From assembly GCA_002712005.1 (NCBI GenBank), contig PASP01000015.1, positions 62,001 to 126,000 on the forward strand: DNA of 64,000 nucleotides, in the 5' to 3' direction. Position numbers and translations under genes: made by a program. The notes beneath the pieces were generated by a model, which did not search any database, was not told the origin of the DNA, and worked only from the letters and a program-made list of their open reading frames with translations. Below, in pieces: positions 34,481 through 44,379 of the stretch. The DNA comes from Halobacteriovoraceae bacterium (GTDB lineage Bacteria; Bdellovibrionota; Bacteriovoracia; Bacteriovoracales; Bacteriovoracaceae). The stretch's first letter is position 1, and each line of letters opens with the position of its first letter.

Positions 34481-34732
34481 TTAGTTGTTAAACCAGTCGT
34501 CTTGGCATTCAACAATCTCTGTGTCCACGATATAGCACCAGTTCGGTCTTGTTTCACCATAGGAAGTCACTTCAAATTGAGCAACATATCCTACGTAAGC
34601 ATCTGCTACTGTGGTTACTTCTACTGTTCCTGAGAAAGATAATTTCTCTTGTAGAAGTGTTTGGAATTCATCTGATAGATTTCCTGCAAATGCAGAAGAC
34701 ATCATTAAAGCAGCTAAAATAATTTTTTTCAT
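34481..34732 (-). CDS. Small secreted hypothetical protein
   Basis: The 83-residue protein has a signal peptide (KKIILAALMMSSAFAG, cleavage near residue 17) and a GGGAGGG ribosome site just upstream. The mature part is acidic with two Cys near the end (WCYIVDTEIVECQDDW), which could form a disulfide. No family is recognised. It stands alone between the initiator tRNA and the 570-residue secreted protein. Confidence 0.75.
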   Translation of the reverse strand: MKKIILAALMMSSAFAGNLSDEFQTLLQEKLSFSGTVEVTTVADAYVGYVAQFEVTSYGETRPNWCYIVDTEIVECQDDWFNN

Positions 34733-34818
34733 TTTGCCCTCCCAGAGCTTATTTCTAATATTTTTTAATATAGGTAAATAATTGACTTAGATTTGATAAG
34801 TTTGTGAGTTAAAACTAT

Positions 34819-34847
34819 AGGAGGCACTCCTAGAAAGGGAATGCCTC
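34819..34847 (-). terminator. Hairpin after the 570-residue secreted protein gene
   Basis: On the minus strand GAGGCATTCC pairs with GGAGTGCCTC (one G-U pair) around a seven-base loop; on the plus strand the same position is a mismatch, so it suits minus-strand RNA. The T run after it is weak. Confidence 0.6.
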
Positions 34848-34857
34848 ATATAAGTTC

Positions 34858-36570
34858 TTAGTAAAGAAGTTCTTCAATATTAATTTGAGGAGATTGTCTT
34901 ACTCCTAGTCCTGAACTCCCAAGCTCGTTGAGCTCGTAACCCATGAACTTAGAGTAGTCACGTTCAATCTGATTTCGAAGAGGTTGTTCTTCTCTATACC
35001 AGTCCCACTTATCTTCTGATTGAGAACAAGTGTTTAGATCATCTCCTGATAGTCCCCATCTTAATTCAATACAATGGTAGGGATCAAAAGATAGTTTAAA
35101 GAGGGCCTGCAACGAATCTTTTAAATTTGTTTGGAAAGAAACTCCATTTGATTTCTTAAAAGAATATTTACAACTTTTGGTTTTGGCCGTGAAGATCTTA
35201 GCTAAGTCGCCTTTTAAATTGGCGCCATTATATTCAACTTCTAGACCTGAGCTAAGAGAAGGATCAAGATATTCTCTGACTGTATTATAGATTTCTCTTA
35301 CTGATGCTTTTAGTCTAGCATCCCTAGATGGAGTCGAATAGGTTTCCCATTCTCCATCTGTCCCGTAAATATTCTCAGGTAAAGCTTTGGGGTGCTTCTT
35401 GTCGTGAAGTCCTGCCGCTACCGCCTTATCTACTGAATCCACACGATCTTTAAAGTCTATACATAGATCATCAAGGGCCACAGCAAACTCTTCGATTGGG
35501 TTAACACTTAGTCCATCTAGAGAAAGACGCGCTCTTACGAAATGGTAGTAATCCATTTCTGTACCATTGAAGTTATATTCTGCCTTTCTGAAATCAACAT
35601 AAGGATTTTCCGGATAACCATAAAATTGTTCAAGAGCATATCCATCAAGGTCTTTATTGGCCACGGGACGATAGTTTCCGTTAGAGTAAGAATATGGTCT
35701 CCAATTAACAAAACCAGCACCTCTAGATACAGGACTTCTTGAGAATTTTTCTCCATAGGCAATATAAGTAATACTGTTATCTGGGTGAGCATCTATAAGA
35801 TAGATTTTTCCTGAGTCCGTGACTTCTGAAACGAGTGCTATATGTCCGGCTGGATCGTAGAGGACTGTTCCTGGCTTAAGGTTTTCTCTATCTAGTTTAA
35901 TAGCATAAGTGTCTTTGAAAACACTACCTTGATCAAAGCGAGAGGCATCAACTCTAAAAGATGCTGTAGACACTGAACCAACAATTTGATCAAGGATGCT
36001 ATTGATATTTTCTCCACCTTGGATTTTCTTAAGAGCAGTAATCTTATTACCAGATCTTGAGTAACGAATATCCTTACCAGCGTCTTTTAATAGATCTTCT
36101 AGCTTATCTTTAAGGTCTTTGTAACGGCTACGAACTTCTCTTGGACGATTCCAAAAGCTGTAGCGATCATATTCAGCCTTGGCTCTATAGTATTCAGCTC
36201 TGGTCTGCTCTATTTCAGGAGAATAGAAGGTTACTCCTTGAGGAAATACAAAAGGAAGTCCTCTCATAAAAGCAAAGTATCCTCTAAGTACATAGGGAAG
36301 GTCGGCACAGTCACTGAAGATTTCAGATAGTCCAGAGGGATTCTTCTTAGCAAAGAGAGGATTAGCTATTGGACTTCTTAAACATTGGTCTGTAGTGAAA
36401 CATTTTCTACTTTTTACAGCTTTACCAATAGTCGAAATAAATTCAGAGAAGAGTTCTTCTTCAGTTTCGTTCCACTGGCGAGTAATTTCCCACTTAACCC
36501 CTGCTCCATGAATCGATGGAATAAGGCAAAGGAGAACAAGCAAATACTTGATTTTGTGTGTGTGAATCAT
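34858..36570 (-). CDS. Secreted protein, possible NlpC/CHAP-like cysteine amidase fold
   Basis: The 570-residue protein starts with a signal peptide (IKYLLVLLCLIPSIHGAG). A Cys in FSDCADLPYVLRGYFAF and a later GHIALVSEV with IDAHPDN match, in order and spacing style, the Cys-His arrangement of papain-like NlpC/P60 or CHAP enzymes (about residues 85-280), which often cut peptidoglycan. The match is loose and the domain boundaries are not clear. The C-terminal 250 residues are unlike any family I recognise and include DLCIDFKDRVD and a Cys-Trp-rich end (CIELRWGLSGDDLNTC). It may be a secreted wall or prey-directed enzyme, which is an inference. Confidence 0.75.
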   Translation of the reverse strand: MIHTHKIKYLLVLLCLIPSIHGAGVKWEITRQWNETEEELFSEFISTIGKAVKSRKCFTTDQCLRSPIANPLFAKKNPSGLSEIFSDCADLPYVLRGYFAFMRGLPFVFPQGVTFYSPEIEQTRAEYYRAKAEYDRYSFWNRPREVRSRYKDLKDKLEDLLKDAGKDIRYSRSGNKITALKKIQGGENINSILDQIVGSVSTASFRVDASRFDQGSVFKDTYAIKLDRENLKPGTVLYDPAGHIALVSEVTDSGKIYLIDAHPDNSITYIAYGEKFSRSPVSRGAGFVNWRPYSYSNGNYRPVANKDLDGYALEQFYGYPENPYVDFRKAEYNFNGTEMDYYHFVRARLSLDGLSVNPIEEFAVALDDLCIDFKDRVDSVDKAVAAGLHDKKHPKALPENIYGTDGEWETYSTPSRDARLKASVREIYNTVREYLDPSLSSGLEVEYNGANLKGDLAKIFTAKTKSCKYSFKKSNGVSFQTNLKDSLQALFKLSFDPYHCIELRWGLSGDDLNTCSQSEDKWDWYREEQPLRNQIERDYSKFMGYELNELGSSGLGVRQSPQINIEELLY

Positions 36571-36656
36571 TTTGTTACCCCGTTATAAATTTTGTTTTAT
36601 TCATATCTCTAACAAGGGTAGGGAGCAAGATAACCTATAAAAATGACATAAGATTA

Positions 36657-36692
36657 AGCCTAGGCAATGAAGATATTTCAAGAACCTAGGCT
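36657..36692. repeat. Two-tier inverted repeat between secreted-protein genes
   Basis: AGCCTAGG and CCTAGGCT form a perfect 8-bp stem; inside it TGAA / TTCA can add a second stem around GATAT. It lies 18 bp past the stop of the OmpA-like gene (minus strand). It could be its terminator, though no T run follows, or an RNA processing or stability element. Confidence 0.6.
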
Positions 36693-36710
36693 ATGAGAAA
36701 TTGAATGATT

Positions 36711-37394
36711 CTAATTAAGGACTTTAATTTCAACTCTTCTATTTTTCTTTCTCCCTGAGAAAGTTGAGTTGTCCGCCATAGGCTCTGTTTGACCATAGCC
36801 CTTGGCCTCTAGACGAGATGAAGAAATACCGTGTTGATTGATGAGATACTGCTTTACTGCATTTGATCTACTTTGAGAAAGAATGCGATTATAGGCTGTC
36901 GTTCCAGTAGTATCTGTATGGCCTTGGATTTCTATCTTAAGGTTTTTATTTCTCTTTAGAGTCGAAGCAAGTTTATCTATATCAGTTGTATAGTCTGACT
37001 GAATTTTAGCCTTGTTGAGTGAGAATTTTACATCAAGAGTGATTCTCTCTTTTACTTCTGTAGAGCACCCAAGGGAATTTACGGAATGACCAGCTGGAGT
37101 GTTGGGGCAGTGATCAGCAGCATTTGAAACTGAATCATTATCGCTATCTTTTACTTCAGTGACTTTCTTTATCTCTTTTACTGGATTGGAATCCACCATG
37201 GCCTTTTCTACCCGCCAATAAGGTCTCCCAAACTCGTGCCAAATTTTTTCATTGGGATAAGGTGAGTATTCATATTCTTTTCTTTGATTGATGTTGTTGT
37301 AACCCTCTTTGTTTTTAGAAGGGGTTTCAATTTTCGAAAAGACTGAAAATGAAGATAATGCTGAAAGAATGAGTAGATAATTAATCTTTTTCAT
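36711..37394 (-). CDS. OmpA-family outer-membrane protein
   Basis: The ATG at 37394 has AAAGGAG six bases before it and gives a signal peptide (KKINYLLILSALSSFSVFS), so it is preferred over an upstream in-frame start. The 227-residue product contains a calcium-binding thrombospondin type 3-like repeat (DSDNDSVSNAADHCPNTPAG, about 85-105) and then the OmpA C-terminal peptidoglycan-binding domain (about 120-225): IEIQGHTDTTGTTAYN and LSQSRSNAVKQYL, ending with GRKKNRRVEIKVLN. No barrel domain is present, so it acts as a periplasmic tether of the Pal/OmpA type. Confidence 0.93.
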   Translation of the reverse strand: MKKINYLLILSALSSFSVFSKIETPSKNKEGYNNINQRKEYEYSPYPNEKIWHEFGRPYWRVEKAMVDSNPVKEIKKVTEVKDSDNDSVSNAADHCPNTPAGHSVNSLGCSTEVKERITLDVKFSLNKAKIQSDYTTDIDKLASTLKRNKNLKIEIQGHTDTTGTTAYNRILSQSRSNAVKQYLINQHGISSSRLEAKGYGQTEPMADNSTFSGRKKNRRVEIKVLN

Positions 37395-37537
37395 ATAGAC
37401 TCCTTTTAAATTCAATTTTAGGAAGACTATATTCTTTGTAAATGACTTTGATAAGTTTTTGTCTAGTTTGGAAGATTACTTTACATTTATACTAATGATA
37501 TAGCGTTTATGAACCTTTAACAAAAAAAGAAAAAAAC

Positions 37538-38845
37538 ATGGACAATCTACTTGCAGCAAGAATTCAAATGGGGACTTCCTTGGCCTTTCACATTATTTTT
37601 GCTTGCATAGGTATGGTCATGCCTGCTTTGATGACCTCCAGTTATGCTAAATATATTAGAACTCGCGATGAAGAATATCTTCGCCTGACCAAGATGTGGA
37701 TGAAGGGAGTTGCTATATTTTTTGCCGTTGGTGCTGTTTCAGGGACTCTTTTAAGTTTTGAACTGGGACTTTTGTGGCCGAATTTTATGGAGCATGCTGG
37801 ACCCATTTTTGGAATGCCTTTTTCCTATGAAGGTGCAGCCTTTTTTTTAGAGGCGATATTTTTAGGAATATTCCTCTATGGTTTTGATCGTGTACCTGAA
37901 AAAATCCATTGGATTTCTTCTTTGATGGTGAGTATTTCAGGAGTTCTATCAGGTATCTTTATAACCAGTGCTAATGCTTGGATGAATTCTCCTTCTGGAT
38001 TTAAATTTGATCCAGTTACTAAAATCTATTCAGATATTGATCCCATCGCAGCGATGTTCAATGATGCCTGGGCATCCCAAGCGACACATATGATCCTTGC
38101 TGCGTTCAGTGCTTCTAGTATTGCGGTCATTGGGATACATAGTCTCCTTGTTTTAAAAGGGATCAATTTAGATTTTAATAAAAAGGCCATTAAGATTGCT
38201 CTTCCTTTTTTCCTTGTTTCTAGTCTTCTTCAACCTTTAAGTGGTGACCTAAGTGCAAAGGATATAGCACAAAGGCAACCTGAAAAACTTGCTGCTATGG
38301 AAGCTCACTTCAAAACAGAAAAAGGAGCCTCACTCTTAATTGGTGGGCTCCCTAATGAGGAAGAAGAGACGGTCGAATGGGGAATTAAAATTCCTTACTT
38401 ATTAAGTATTTTAAGTTTTGGCGATCCTCAGGCAGTCGTAAAAGGACTAGAGGAGTTTCCTAAAGAAGAGAGACCTCCTGTATTAATTCCCCACTTAGCT
38501 TTTCAAATTATGGTGGGAATAGGGACGTTATTCTTATTGATCTCTTTATACACTCTATTTTTGATCGTACGTAAAAAAACGAGTTTTCCTCGAAACCTCT
38601 ATCGAATATTTGCTCTTTGTACACCTCTTGGATTTTTAGCAGTGGAAGCAGGATGGACAGTGACAGAAGTGGGAAGACAGCCTTGGATTATTTATAAAGT
38701 AATGAAAACAAGTGAAGCCTTAACTCCAATGGAGGGCATAGGATATAGTGCCTTTTTCTTTATTTTCCTCTATGTCTTCTTAGGGGTTCTCGTGACTTGG
38801 TTATTTTATCGACAGGTTAAAAAGTATCAAGGATACAAATTATGA
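37538..38845 (+). CDS. cydA: Cytochrome bd-type quinol oxidase subunit I
   Basis: The 435-residue integral membrane protein carries the haem-binding and quinol-oxidising sites. Conserved features are MGTSLAFHIIFACIGM near the N-terminus (haem ligand His about 18), the QPEKLAAMEAHF quinol-site segment, and GRQPWIIYKVMKT near the C-terminus. The Q loop is short, as in the cyanide-insensitive (CIO) group. About nine membrane spans can be read. The gene overlaps cydB in an ATGA junction, so the two subunits are coupled. It provides high-affinity oxygen reduction with quinol. Confidence 0.95.
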   Translation: MDNLLAARIQMGTSLAFHIIFACIGMVMPALMTSSYAKYIRTRDEEYLRLTKMWMKGVAIFFAVGAVSGTLLSFELGLLWPNFMEHAGPIFGMPFSYEGAAFFLEAIFLGIFLYGFDRVPEKIHWISSLMVSISGVLSGIFITSANAWMNSPSGFKFDPVTKIYSDIDPIAAMFNDAWASQATHMILAAFSASSIAVIGIHSLLVLKGINLDFNKKAIKIALPFFLVSSLLQPLSGDLSAKDIAQRQPEKLAAMEAHFKTEKGASLLIGGLPNEEEETVEWGIKIPYLLSILSFGDPQAVVKGLEEFPKEERPPVLIPHLAFQIMVGIGTLFLLISLYTLFLIVRKKTSFPRNLYRIFALCTPLGFLAVEAGWTVTEVGRQPWIIYKVMKTSEALTPMEGIGYSAFFFIFLYVFLGVLVTWLFYRQVKKYQGYKL

Positions 38846-39870
38846 CTTTTGTTTTAGCCGTTCTCTTTATTTCTTTATGGCTTTATCTTATTTTTGCAGG
38901 GGCTGACTTTGGAGCTGGCATTCTCGAGATTTTTAAAGGTAAGAAGTTTCAACGTGAACAAGAGGCCCTCGTCAATAAGGCCATGGGGCCGGTGTGGGAA
39001 GCTAATCACATTTGGCTGATTCTCGCCCTTGTTATTTTATTTGTTGGTTTTCCAAAGTTATTTAAGGAAGTTTGCATTGTATTGCATATACCCATAACTG
39101 CCATTTTGATTGGTATTGTCTTTCGAGGTAGTGCTTTCACCTTTAGGCACTATGATGCGATAAAGGATAAGAGTCAAAACTGGTATTCCGGTTTCTTTGC
39201 CTGGTCTAGTCTTTGGACGACATTTTGGATAGGGGTTAGTGTTGGAGCGATCATGGAAGGTCACTTCTATGTTGAAAAAGTTGATTTCTTTCAGACCTAT
39301 ATTAGGCCTTGGTTAAGTGGATTTCCCATATTGGTTGGTTTCTTTCTTTGCACTCTCTTAAGTTATATCACGGCTACGTTTATGGTGGCGGAGGCGAGTA
39401 GCAAAGAAGGGGAAGTGCGGGATTACCTCAAAGATTTATATAAGAGAAGAGCGCAGTACTCGATAGGCGTCGCTATTCCAATCGGAGCTGTCATTATTTC
39501 CTACGGATACTTTTATAATATATATTCGTTAAATGAATTTTTTAATAATACATTCACTTTAATCTGTCTCGGGCTATCGAGTATTCTCTTACTTCTTCAA
39601 TACGTAGTGATAAAAAAAAATCAATTACATTTTCTAAAGTATATCGGTGTGACTCAGCTTTCTCTTATTTTTTTAGGGGTCGCTTACAATCAATTTCCCT
39701 TCCTTATTCATAATGAGCAGACTCATTACTTTTTGAGTTTCTATCGCTCAGCTGCACCTGATGCAGTAATTGATCAACTGGTAATAGCGCTGATTATAGT
39801 GACTGTTATTATCTTCCCTCCGTATATTTATTTGATGAAAATATTTAAGGAAGAAACGATCAAGGCTTAG
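38842..39870 (+). CDS. cydB: Cytochrome bd-type quinol oxidase subunit II
   Basis: The 342-residue membrane protein pairs with CydA. The N-terminus has FAGADFGAGILEIF and GPVWEANHIWLILALVILF, the conserved GPVWE.NH block of CydB. About eight membrane spans are visible. The start overlaps the cydA stop by 4 bp (ATGA). No small CydX-type gene is evident just after it. No terminator was found before trpS, which starts 93 bp later with its own ribosome site. Confidence 0.95.
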   Translation: MTFVLAVLFISLWLYLIFAGADFGAGILEIFKGKKFQREQEALVNKAMGPVWEANHIWLILALVILFVGFPKLFKEVCIVLHIPITAILIGIVFRGSAFTFRHYDAIKDKSQNWYSGFFAWSSLWTTFWIGVSVGAIMEGHFYVEKVDFFQTYIRPWLSGFPILVGFFLCTLLSYITATFMVAEASSKEGEVRDYLKDLYKRRAQYSIGVAIPIGAVIISYGYFYNIYSLNEFFNNTFTLICLGLSSILLLLQYVVIKKNQLHFLKYIGVTQLSLIFLGVAYNQFPFLIHNEQTHYFLSFYRSAAPDAVIDQLVIALIIVTVIIFPPYIYLMKIFKEETIKA

Positions 39871-39963
39871 TTTCGCAGATTCCTGATAAGTTCTTTGAGG
39901 CCAAAGAAAGGCTGATAGTGTAACCTTAGGCCATAGAACAAATTACATCCTTATGAGGAGTTT

Positions 39964-40971
39964 ATGGCAGATCAGAAAAAAGTAATCCTTTCAGGCTCGA
40001 CAGTAACTGGTGATTTAACGCTCGGAAATTATATTGGAGCGATGAATAATTGGAAGAGCTTACAAGAACAATACAATTGTTACTATTTTATCGCTGATCT
40101 TCATGCTCTAACCGTTGCTCAAGATCCTAAGCAGTTGAAAGAGAGATGTTTTAGCTTCTTTGCCCAGTACCTAGCTCTTGGACTTGATCCAAAAGAAAAT
40201 ACGATTTTTGTTCAATCTCATATTCATGAACACGCTGAACTCTCTTGGATACTCACATGTTTGACCCCTATGGGTTATTTAAATCGTATGACCCAGTTTA
40301 AAGAGAAGTCTCAAAAGCACGTGAAAAATATTAATGCTGGTTTATTCACTTATCCTGTTTTGATGGCCGCTGATATACTTCTTTATCAAGCGGATCTCGT
40401 CCCTGTTGGAGAGGATCAAAGACAGCATATGGAACTTTGTAGAGATATAGTTACTTTCTTCGATAATCGTTACGGAGAAGGAAAGATTAAAATGCCAGAA
40501 GCCTATATTGGAAAACAAGGGGCAAGGGTCATGGCCTTGCAAGACCCGAGTAAGAAGATGAGTAAGTCTGATGATAATGAGAAGAACTTTGTCTCTATCA
40601 TTGATACTCCAAAGAAAATACAAAAGAAGATAAAGTCTGCTCAAACAGACTCAGATACAGTGGTAACATTTGATAAAGAAGCAAAGCCAGGTCTAGCTAA
40701 TCTTTTAACGATTTATTCAGTTCTTTCAGAGCAGCCGATTGATAAAATTGTAGCTCAGTATGAAGGCAAAATGTATGGTCACTTAAAAGTTGATTTGGCC
40801 GATCTTGTAGTAGAGACTTTAAATCCAATTCGTGAAAAGTATGAAGATTTAATGAATGATAAAGCGTATCTAGAAGATCTAATGGAGCAAGGAGCTATCA
40901 AAGCTAGAGAAAGGGCCAGAGACACTCTAAAACTTGTCTATGAAACGACTGGCTTAATCTATCGTCGATAG
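39964..40971 (+). CDS. trpS: Tryptophanyl-tRNA synthetase
   Basis: The 335-residue class Ic enzyme charges tRNA-Trp with tryptophan. The HIGH-type motif is TGDLTLGNYIGAM (TxGN, as in many TrpRS) and the KMSKS motif is SKKMSKSDDN. GEDQRQHMELCRDIV is the usual central block that binds Trp. The length is normal for the bacterial family. GAGGAG lies six bases before the ATG, and an Lrp-type gene follows after 16 bp, so the two may be cotranscribed. In related genomes trpS often sits next to scpA; here it does not. Confidence 0.97.
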   Translation: MADQKKVILSGSTVTGDLTLGNYIGAMNNWKSLQEQYNCYYFIADLHALTVAQDPKQLKERCFSFFAQYLALGLDPKENTIFVQSHIHEHAELSWILTCLTPMGYLNRMTQFKEKSQKHVKNINAGLFTYPVLMAADILLYQADLVPVGEDQRQHMELCRDIVTFFDNRYGEGKIKMPEAYIGKQGARVMALQDPSKKMSKSDDNEKNFVSIIDTPKKIQKKIKSAQTDSDTVVTFDKEAKPGLANLLTIYSVLSEQPIDKIVAQYEGKMYGHLKVDLADLVVETLNPIREKYEDLMNDKAYLEDLMEQGAIKARERARDTLKLVYETTGLIYRR

Positions 40972-40987
40972 GAAATTGGAGTAAAGT

Positions 40988-41473
40988 ATGCAAGGACAGC
41001 AGCCCATTTATCCTCTCGATAAGCTTGATCGCGAAATACTGAGAAAGTTATTGGAAGACTCTCGTAAGTCTTATCAAGAAATTGCAAGAGAGCTCATTGT
41101 CTCTGGTGGGACCATTCATGTTCGTACTGGGAAAATGAAAGAGGCTGGGGTCATTAAAGGATCGCAACTTGTAATCGATTACCAAAGGCTAGGCTTAGAA
41201 GTGACCGCTTTTGTTGGTATTAACTTGGCCAGTGCTGGAGATTATCAAGTTGTTCTCCCAAAGTTACAGAAGTTTCCTGAAGTTACTGAAGTTCATTATA
41301 CAACGGGCCAGTACTCACTCTTTGTAAAAATTGTAACAAGTAATACGAGAGAACTTCATCTTTTCTTAATTGAAAAGCTTCAATCAATTAAAGAAGTTCA
41401 ATCAACGGAAACTCTTATCTCCTTAGATAATCCAATTGCAAGAGATCCAAGTATTCCTGAAGTTGAAGAATAG
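40988..41473 (+). CDS. Lrp/AsnC-family transcriptional regulator
   Basis: The 161-residue protein has an N-terminal winged helix-turn-helix (LDREILRKLLEDSRKSYQEI and a recognition helix VSGGTIHVRTGKMKEAG) and a C-terminal RAM/AsnC ligand domain (about 70-150: FVGINLASAGDYQVVLPKL, EVTEVHYTTGQYSLFVKIV). Family members sense amino acids and control their metabolism. The position directly after trpS suggests that Trp or another amino acid may be sensed, which is an inference. GGAG lies nine bases before the ATG. The stop codon abuts the convergent rlmH gene without a gap. Confidence 0.93.
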   Translation: MQGQQPIYPLDKLDREILRKLLEDSRKSYQEIARELIVSGGTIHVRTGKMKEAGVIKGSQLVIDYQRLGLEVTAFVGINLASAGDYQVVLPKLQKFPEVTEVHYTTGQYSLFVKIVTSNTRELHLFLIEKLQSIKEVQSTETLISLDNPIARDPSIPEVEE

Positions 41474-41932
41474 CTATTTGTTATAGGGATGCCCAATATA
41501 TATCGTTTCAGCACGATAGATTTGCTCTATGAGAATAAGTCTTGCCATTTTATGGGGAAAGGTAAGAGGAGAGAGACTCATCTCCTGATGCGAAGCTTGA
41601 TATACTTTCTCCCCATGACCTGATGCTCCTCCAATAATCAAAATCACTGAAGTTGATATTTCGAAGAGCTTATAGAGCCAATTTGAAAATTGAACGCTAT
41701 TTCTCTTTTCTCCTTTTTCTGTCAGGAGAATGATTTTGGCCTTTCCATTTTTTTCAATTTGATTAATTTTTTTGAGAACTTCGTCTGCTTCTCGATCTAG
41801 ATTTTCTTCATGAGATTTTACTTCATGAATATTAAACTGAATGTCTTTTAAGCGTTTAAGATATTCAGATTCTAATGAAAGATAAGACTTATCTTTTAAT
41901 TTTCCGACTGTAATAAGATGAAGAGACTTCAT
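41474..41932 (-). CDS. rlmH: 23S rRNA pseudouridine-1915 N3-methyltransferase
   Basis: The 152-residue SPOUT-fold enzyme methylates pseudouridine 1915 in 23S rRNA helix 69 in assembled ribosomes. Conserved parts are KIILLTEKGEKRNSVQFSNW, the SAM knot region IIGGASGHGEKV, and the end MARLILIEQIYRAETIYIGHPY, which is diagnostic of RlmH. It begins 5 bp after the rsfS stop, making an rsfS-rlmH pair as in many bacteria. The stop abuts that of the convergent Lrp-type gene. Confidence 0.96.
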   Translation of the reverse strand: MKSLHLITVGKLKDKSYLSLESEYLKRLKDIQFNIHEVKSHEENLDREADEVLKKINQIEKNGKAKIILLTEKGEKRNSVQFSNWLYKLFEISTSVILIIGGASGHGEKVYQASHQEMSLSPLTFPHKMARLILIEQIYRAETIYIGHPYNK

Positions 41933-41937
41933 AGTTT

Positions 41938-42411
41938 TTAGAAGAAGTCTCTTCCTTTCTTATCGGTAGCATTTTCAGCAGCTTCAGCATCTTCACTTGA
42001 AAAGTAGTAATCATTTGGAATTTTAACCTGTTTAGCTTCAGTCCAAACAGACTCTAATTCATAAACGTCACGAGCTGATTCTTGGAAAATATGAACGATG
42101 ATATCTCCACCGTCGAGAAGTATCCAATCTGATCCGCTAACACCTTCTTTAGAAATAAATTTCATTCCATTTCTTCTAAGGTTAGCAGAGATAGCGTCGG
42201 CCATGGAGTTGGCCTGCGTTGAGTTACTTGCACTTGCAAGTACGTAGAAGTCAGCAAGAGAGGAAGATGAAGAAACATCAAAAACTTTAAGATTGATACC
42301 TTTTAGGTTCCCAAGAATCCATGCTGCTGCCATGGCCATATTTTGAGGGTATTCAAATTCTTTACTTTTTATAATTTTATCAACTTCTGCTGCAACAAAT
42401 TCTTGTGACAT
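41938..42411 (-). CDS. rsfS: Ribosomal silencing factor RsfS
   Basis: The 157-residue protein belongs to the RsfS/DUF143 family, which binds ribosomal protein L14 and blocks subunit joining under nutrient limitation. Typical parts are KGINLKVFDVSSSSSLADFY, ASNSTQANSMADAI, and SDWILLDGGDIIVHIFQESARDVYE (shown in parts: DWILLDGGDIIVHIF). A short charged tail of about 25 residues follows. It is 53 bp after obgE and 5 bp before rlmH on the same strand, the common obg-rsfS-rlmH order. Confidence 0.95.
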   Translation of the reverse strand: MSQEFVAAEVDKIIKSKEFEYPQNMAMAAAWILGNLKGINLKVFDVSSSSSLADFYVLASASNSTQANSMADAISANLRRNGMKFISKEGVSGSDWILLDGGDIIVHIFQESARDVYELESVWTEAKQVKIPNDYYFSSEDAEAAENATDKKGRDFF

Positions 42412-42464
42412 GGGTATATCCTTCTTTCTTTTAACCTTTTTTGGTTTTTAGTCTTCTTGTCTTC

Positions 42465-43490
<1,026 letters not shown>

Positions 43491-43494
43491 TTAA

Positions 43495-43526
43495 CAAAAA
43501 AAAAGGGAATTCGATAGAATTCCCTT
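43495..43526 (-). terminator. Rho-independent terminator after rpmA
   Basis: Stem AAGGGAATTC / GAATTCCCTT with a GATA loop; on the minus strand it runs into a long T tract. It separates rplU-rpmA from obgE. Confidence 0.9.
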
Positions 43527-43553
43527 CTTTTAATGAAATAATTTTATACGTAA

Positions 43554-43808
43554 TTAAGCTTCTACAACAGAAACAAGCTTAGTTGTTTTGTTGTACCAAG
43601 AAAATTGAACTTTCCCTTCAGCAGTTGCGAAAAGAGTGAAGTCTTTTCCCATACCTACGTTATTTCCAGCATGAAACTTAGTTCCACACTGACGTACGAT
43701 GATGTTTCCTGGAACAACTTTTTGTCCACCAAACATTTTTACACCGCGCATTTTTGGGTTTGAATCTCTACCGTTATTTGTTGAACCACCGGCTTTTTTG
43801 TGTGCCAT
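43554..43808 (-). CDS. rpmA: 50S ribosomal protein L27
   Basis: The 84-residue protein starts [18 protein letters not shown], the conserved flexible L27 N-terminus that reaches the peptidyl-transferase centre, and continues [20 protein letters not shown]. The start is direct, with no cleavable extension of the Firmicutes type. It follows rplU by 75 bp, the standard rplU-rpmA order, and ends at a strong terminator. Confidence 0.97.
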   Translation of the reverse strand: MAHKKAGGSTNNGRDSNPKMRGVKMFGGQKVVPGNIIVRQCGTKFHAGNNVGMGKDFTLFATAEGKVQFSWYNKTTKLVSVVEA

Positions 43809-43883
43809 ATTTAACTCCTGTTTCGGAACCTTAGAAAGTTAGCCTTCAAAAGTTCCTAATAATTCATATTTTATATTCTATAA

Positions 43884-44249
43884 TTACTTAAGGTATTTCT
43901 TTGCAGTTGCTGAGTCAGCATCAATCTTTGCAGTATTACCGCTTCCATCCTGAATTTCAGTGATAAGAAGTGATGTGTAATGCTGACGGTGACCGTTTTT
44001 ACGCTTGTAAGCACCAGGCTTTCTTTTGAAAACGATAACTTTCTTTGATCTGTCATGCTTAATTACTTTAGCAACAACTTTAGCACCTTCAACAGTTGGT
44101 TTACCAATAACAGCTTTATCACCACCAACAAAGAGAACTTGGTCAAGTTCAACTGTTGTACCAGCTTCGTCAGCTAGCTTTTGCACGTCAAGAACATCTC
44201 CAGCTTCTACACGATACTGATGTCCACTAATTTCTACTACTCCGTACAT
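43884..44249 (-). CDS. rplU: 50S ribosomal protein L21
   Basis: The 121-residue protein matches L21 along its length: YGVVEISGHQYRVEAGD, VLFVGGDKAVIGKP, and the rRNA-binding VFKRKPGAYKRKNGHRQHY. It is somewhat longer than the usual 103 residues because of a C-terminal tail (GSGNTAKIDADSATAKKYLK). An AAGGAGAAGG site precedes the ATG and a sigma-70 promoter is visible 100-130 bp upstream. It is the first gene of the rplU-rpmA unit. Confidence 0.97.
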   Translation of the reverse strand: MYGVVEISGHQYRVEAGDVLDVQKLADEAGTTVELDQVLFVGGDKAVIGKPTVEGAKVVAKVIKHDRSKKVIVFKRKPGAYKRKNGHRQHYTSLLITEIQDGSGNTAKIDADSATAKKYLK

Positions 44250-44350
44250 GCCTTCTCCTTAGTTGAGACAAAATGGGGCGGTCTACTTCTCAAGACAGGT
44301 AAGCTGTCTGGACACTTAAAGTTCCCCAAGTTTAGTCGATAGAACGGAGA

Positions 44351-44379
44351 TTTTTAGTCAATTTTGGGCCCTTTGTCAA
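44351..44379 (-). promoter_or_regulatory. Sigma-70 promoter of rplU-rpmA
   Basis: On the minus strand a consensus TTGACA (-35, 44374-44379) is followed after 17 bp by TAAAAA (-10, 44351-44356, 4 of 6). The spacing is ideal and the start would fall about 95 bp before the rplU ATG. Confidence 0.7.

Noticed and set aside
34372-34560. A 62-codon frame on the minus strand near the tRNA.
   Set aside because: It overlaps the better supported secreted-protein gene in another frame and has no ribosome site or protein-like composition.
39964-40971. TrpRS HIGH motif reads TLGN without the usual first His.
   Set aside because: TxGN is common in bacterial TrpRS, including E. coli (TIGN), so it is normal.
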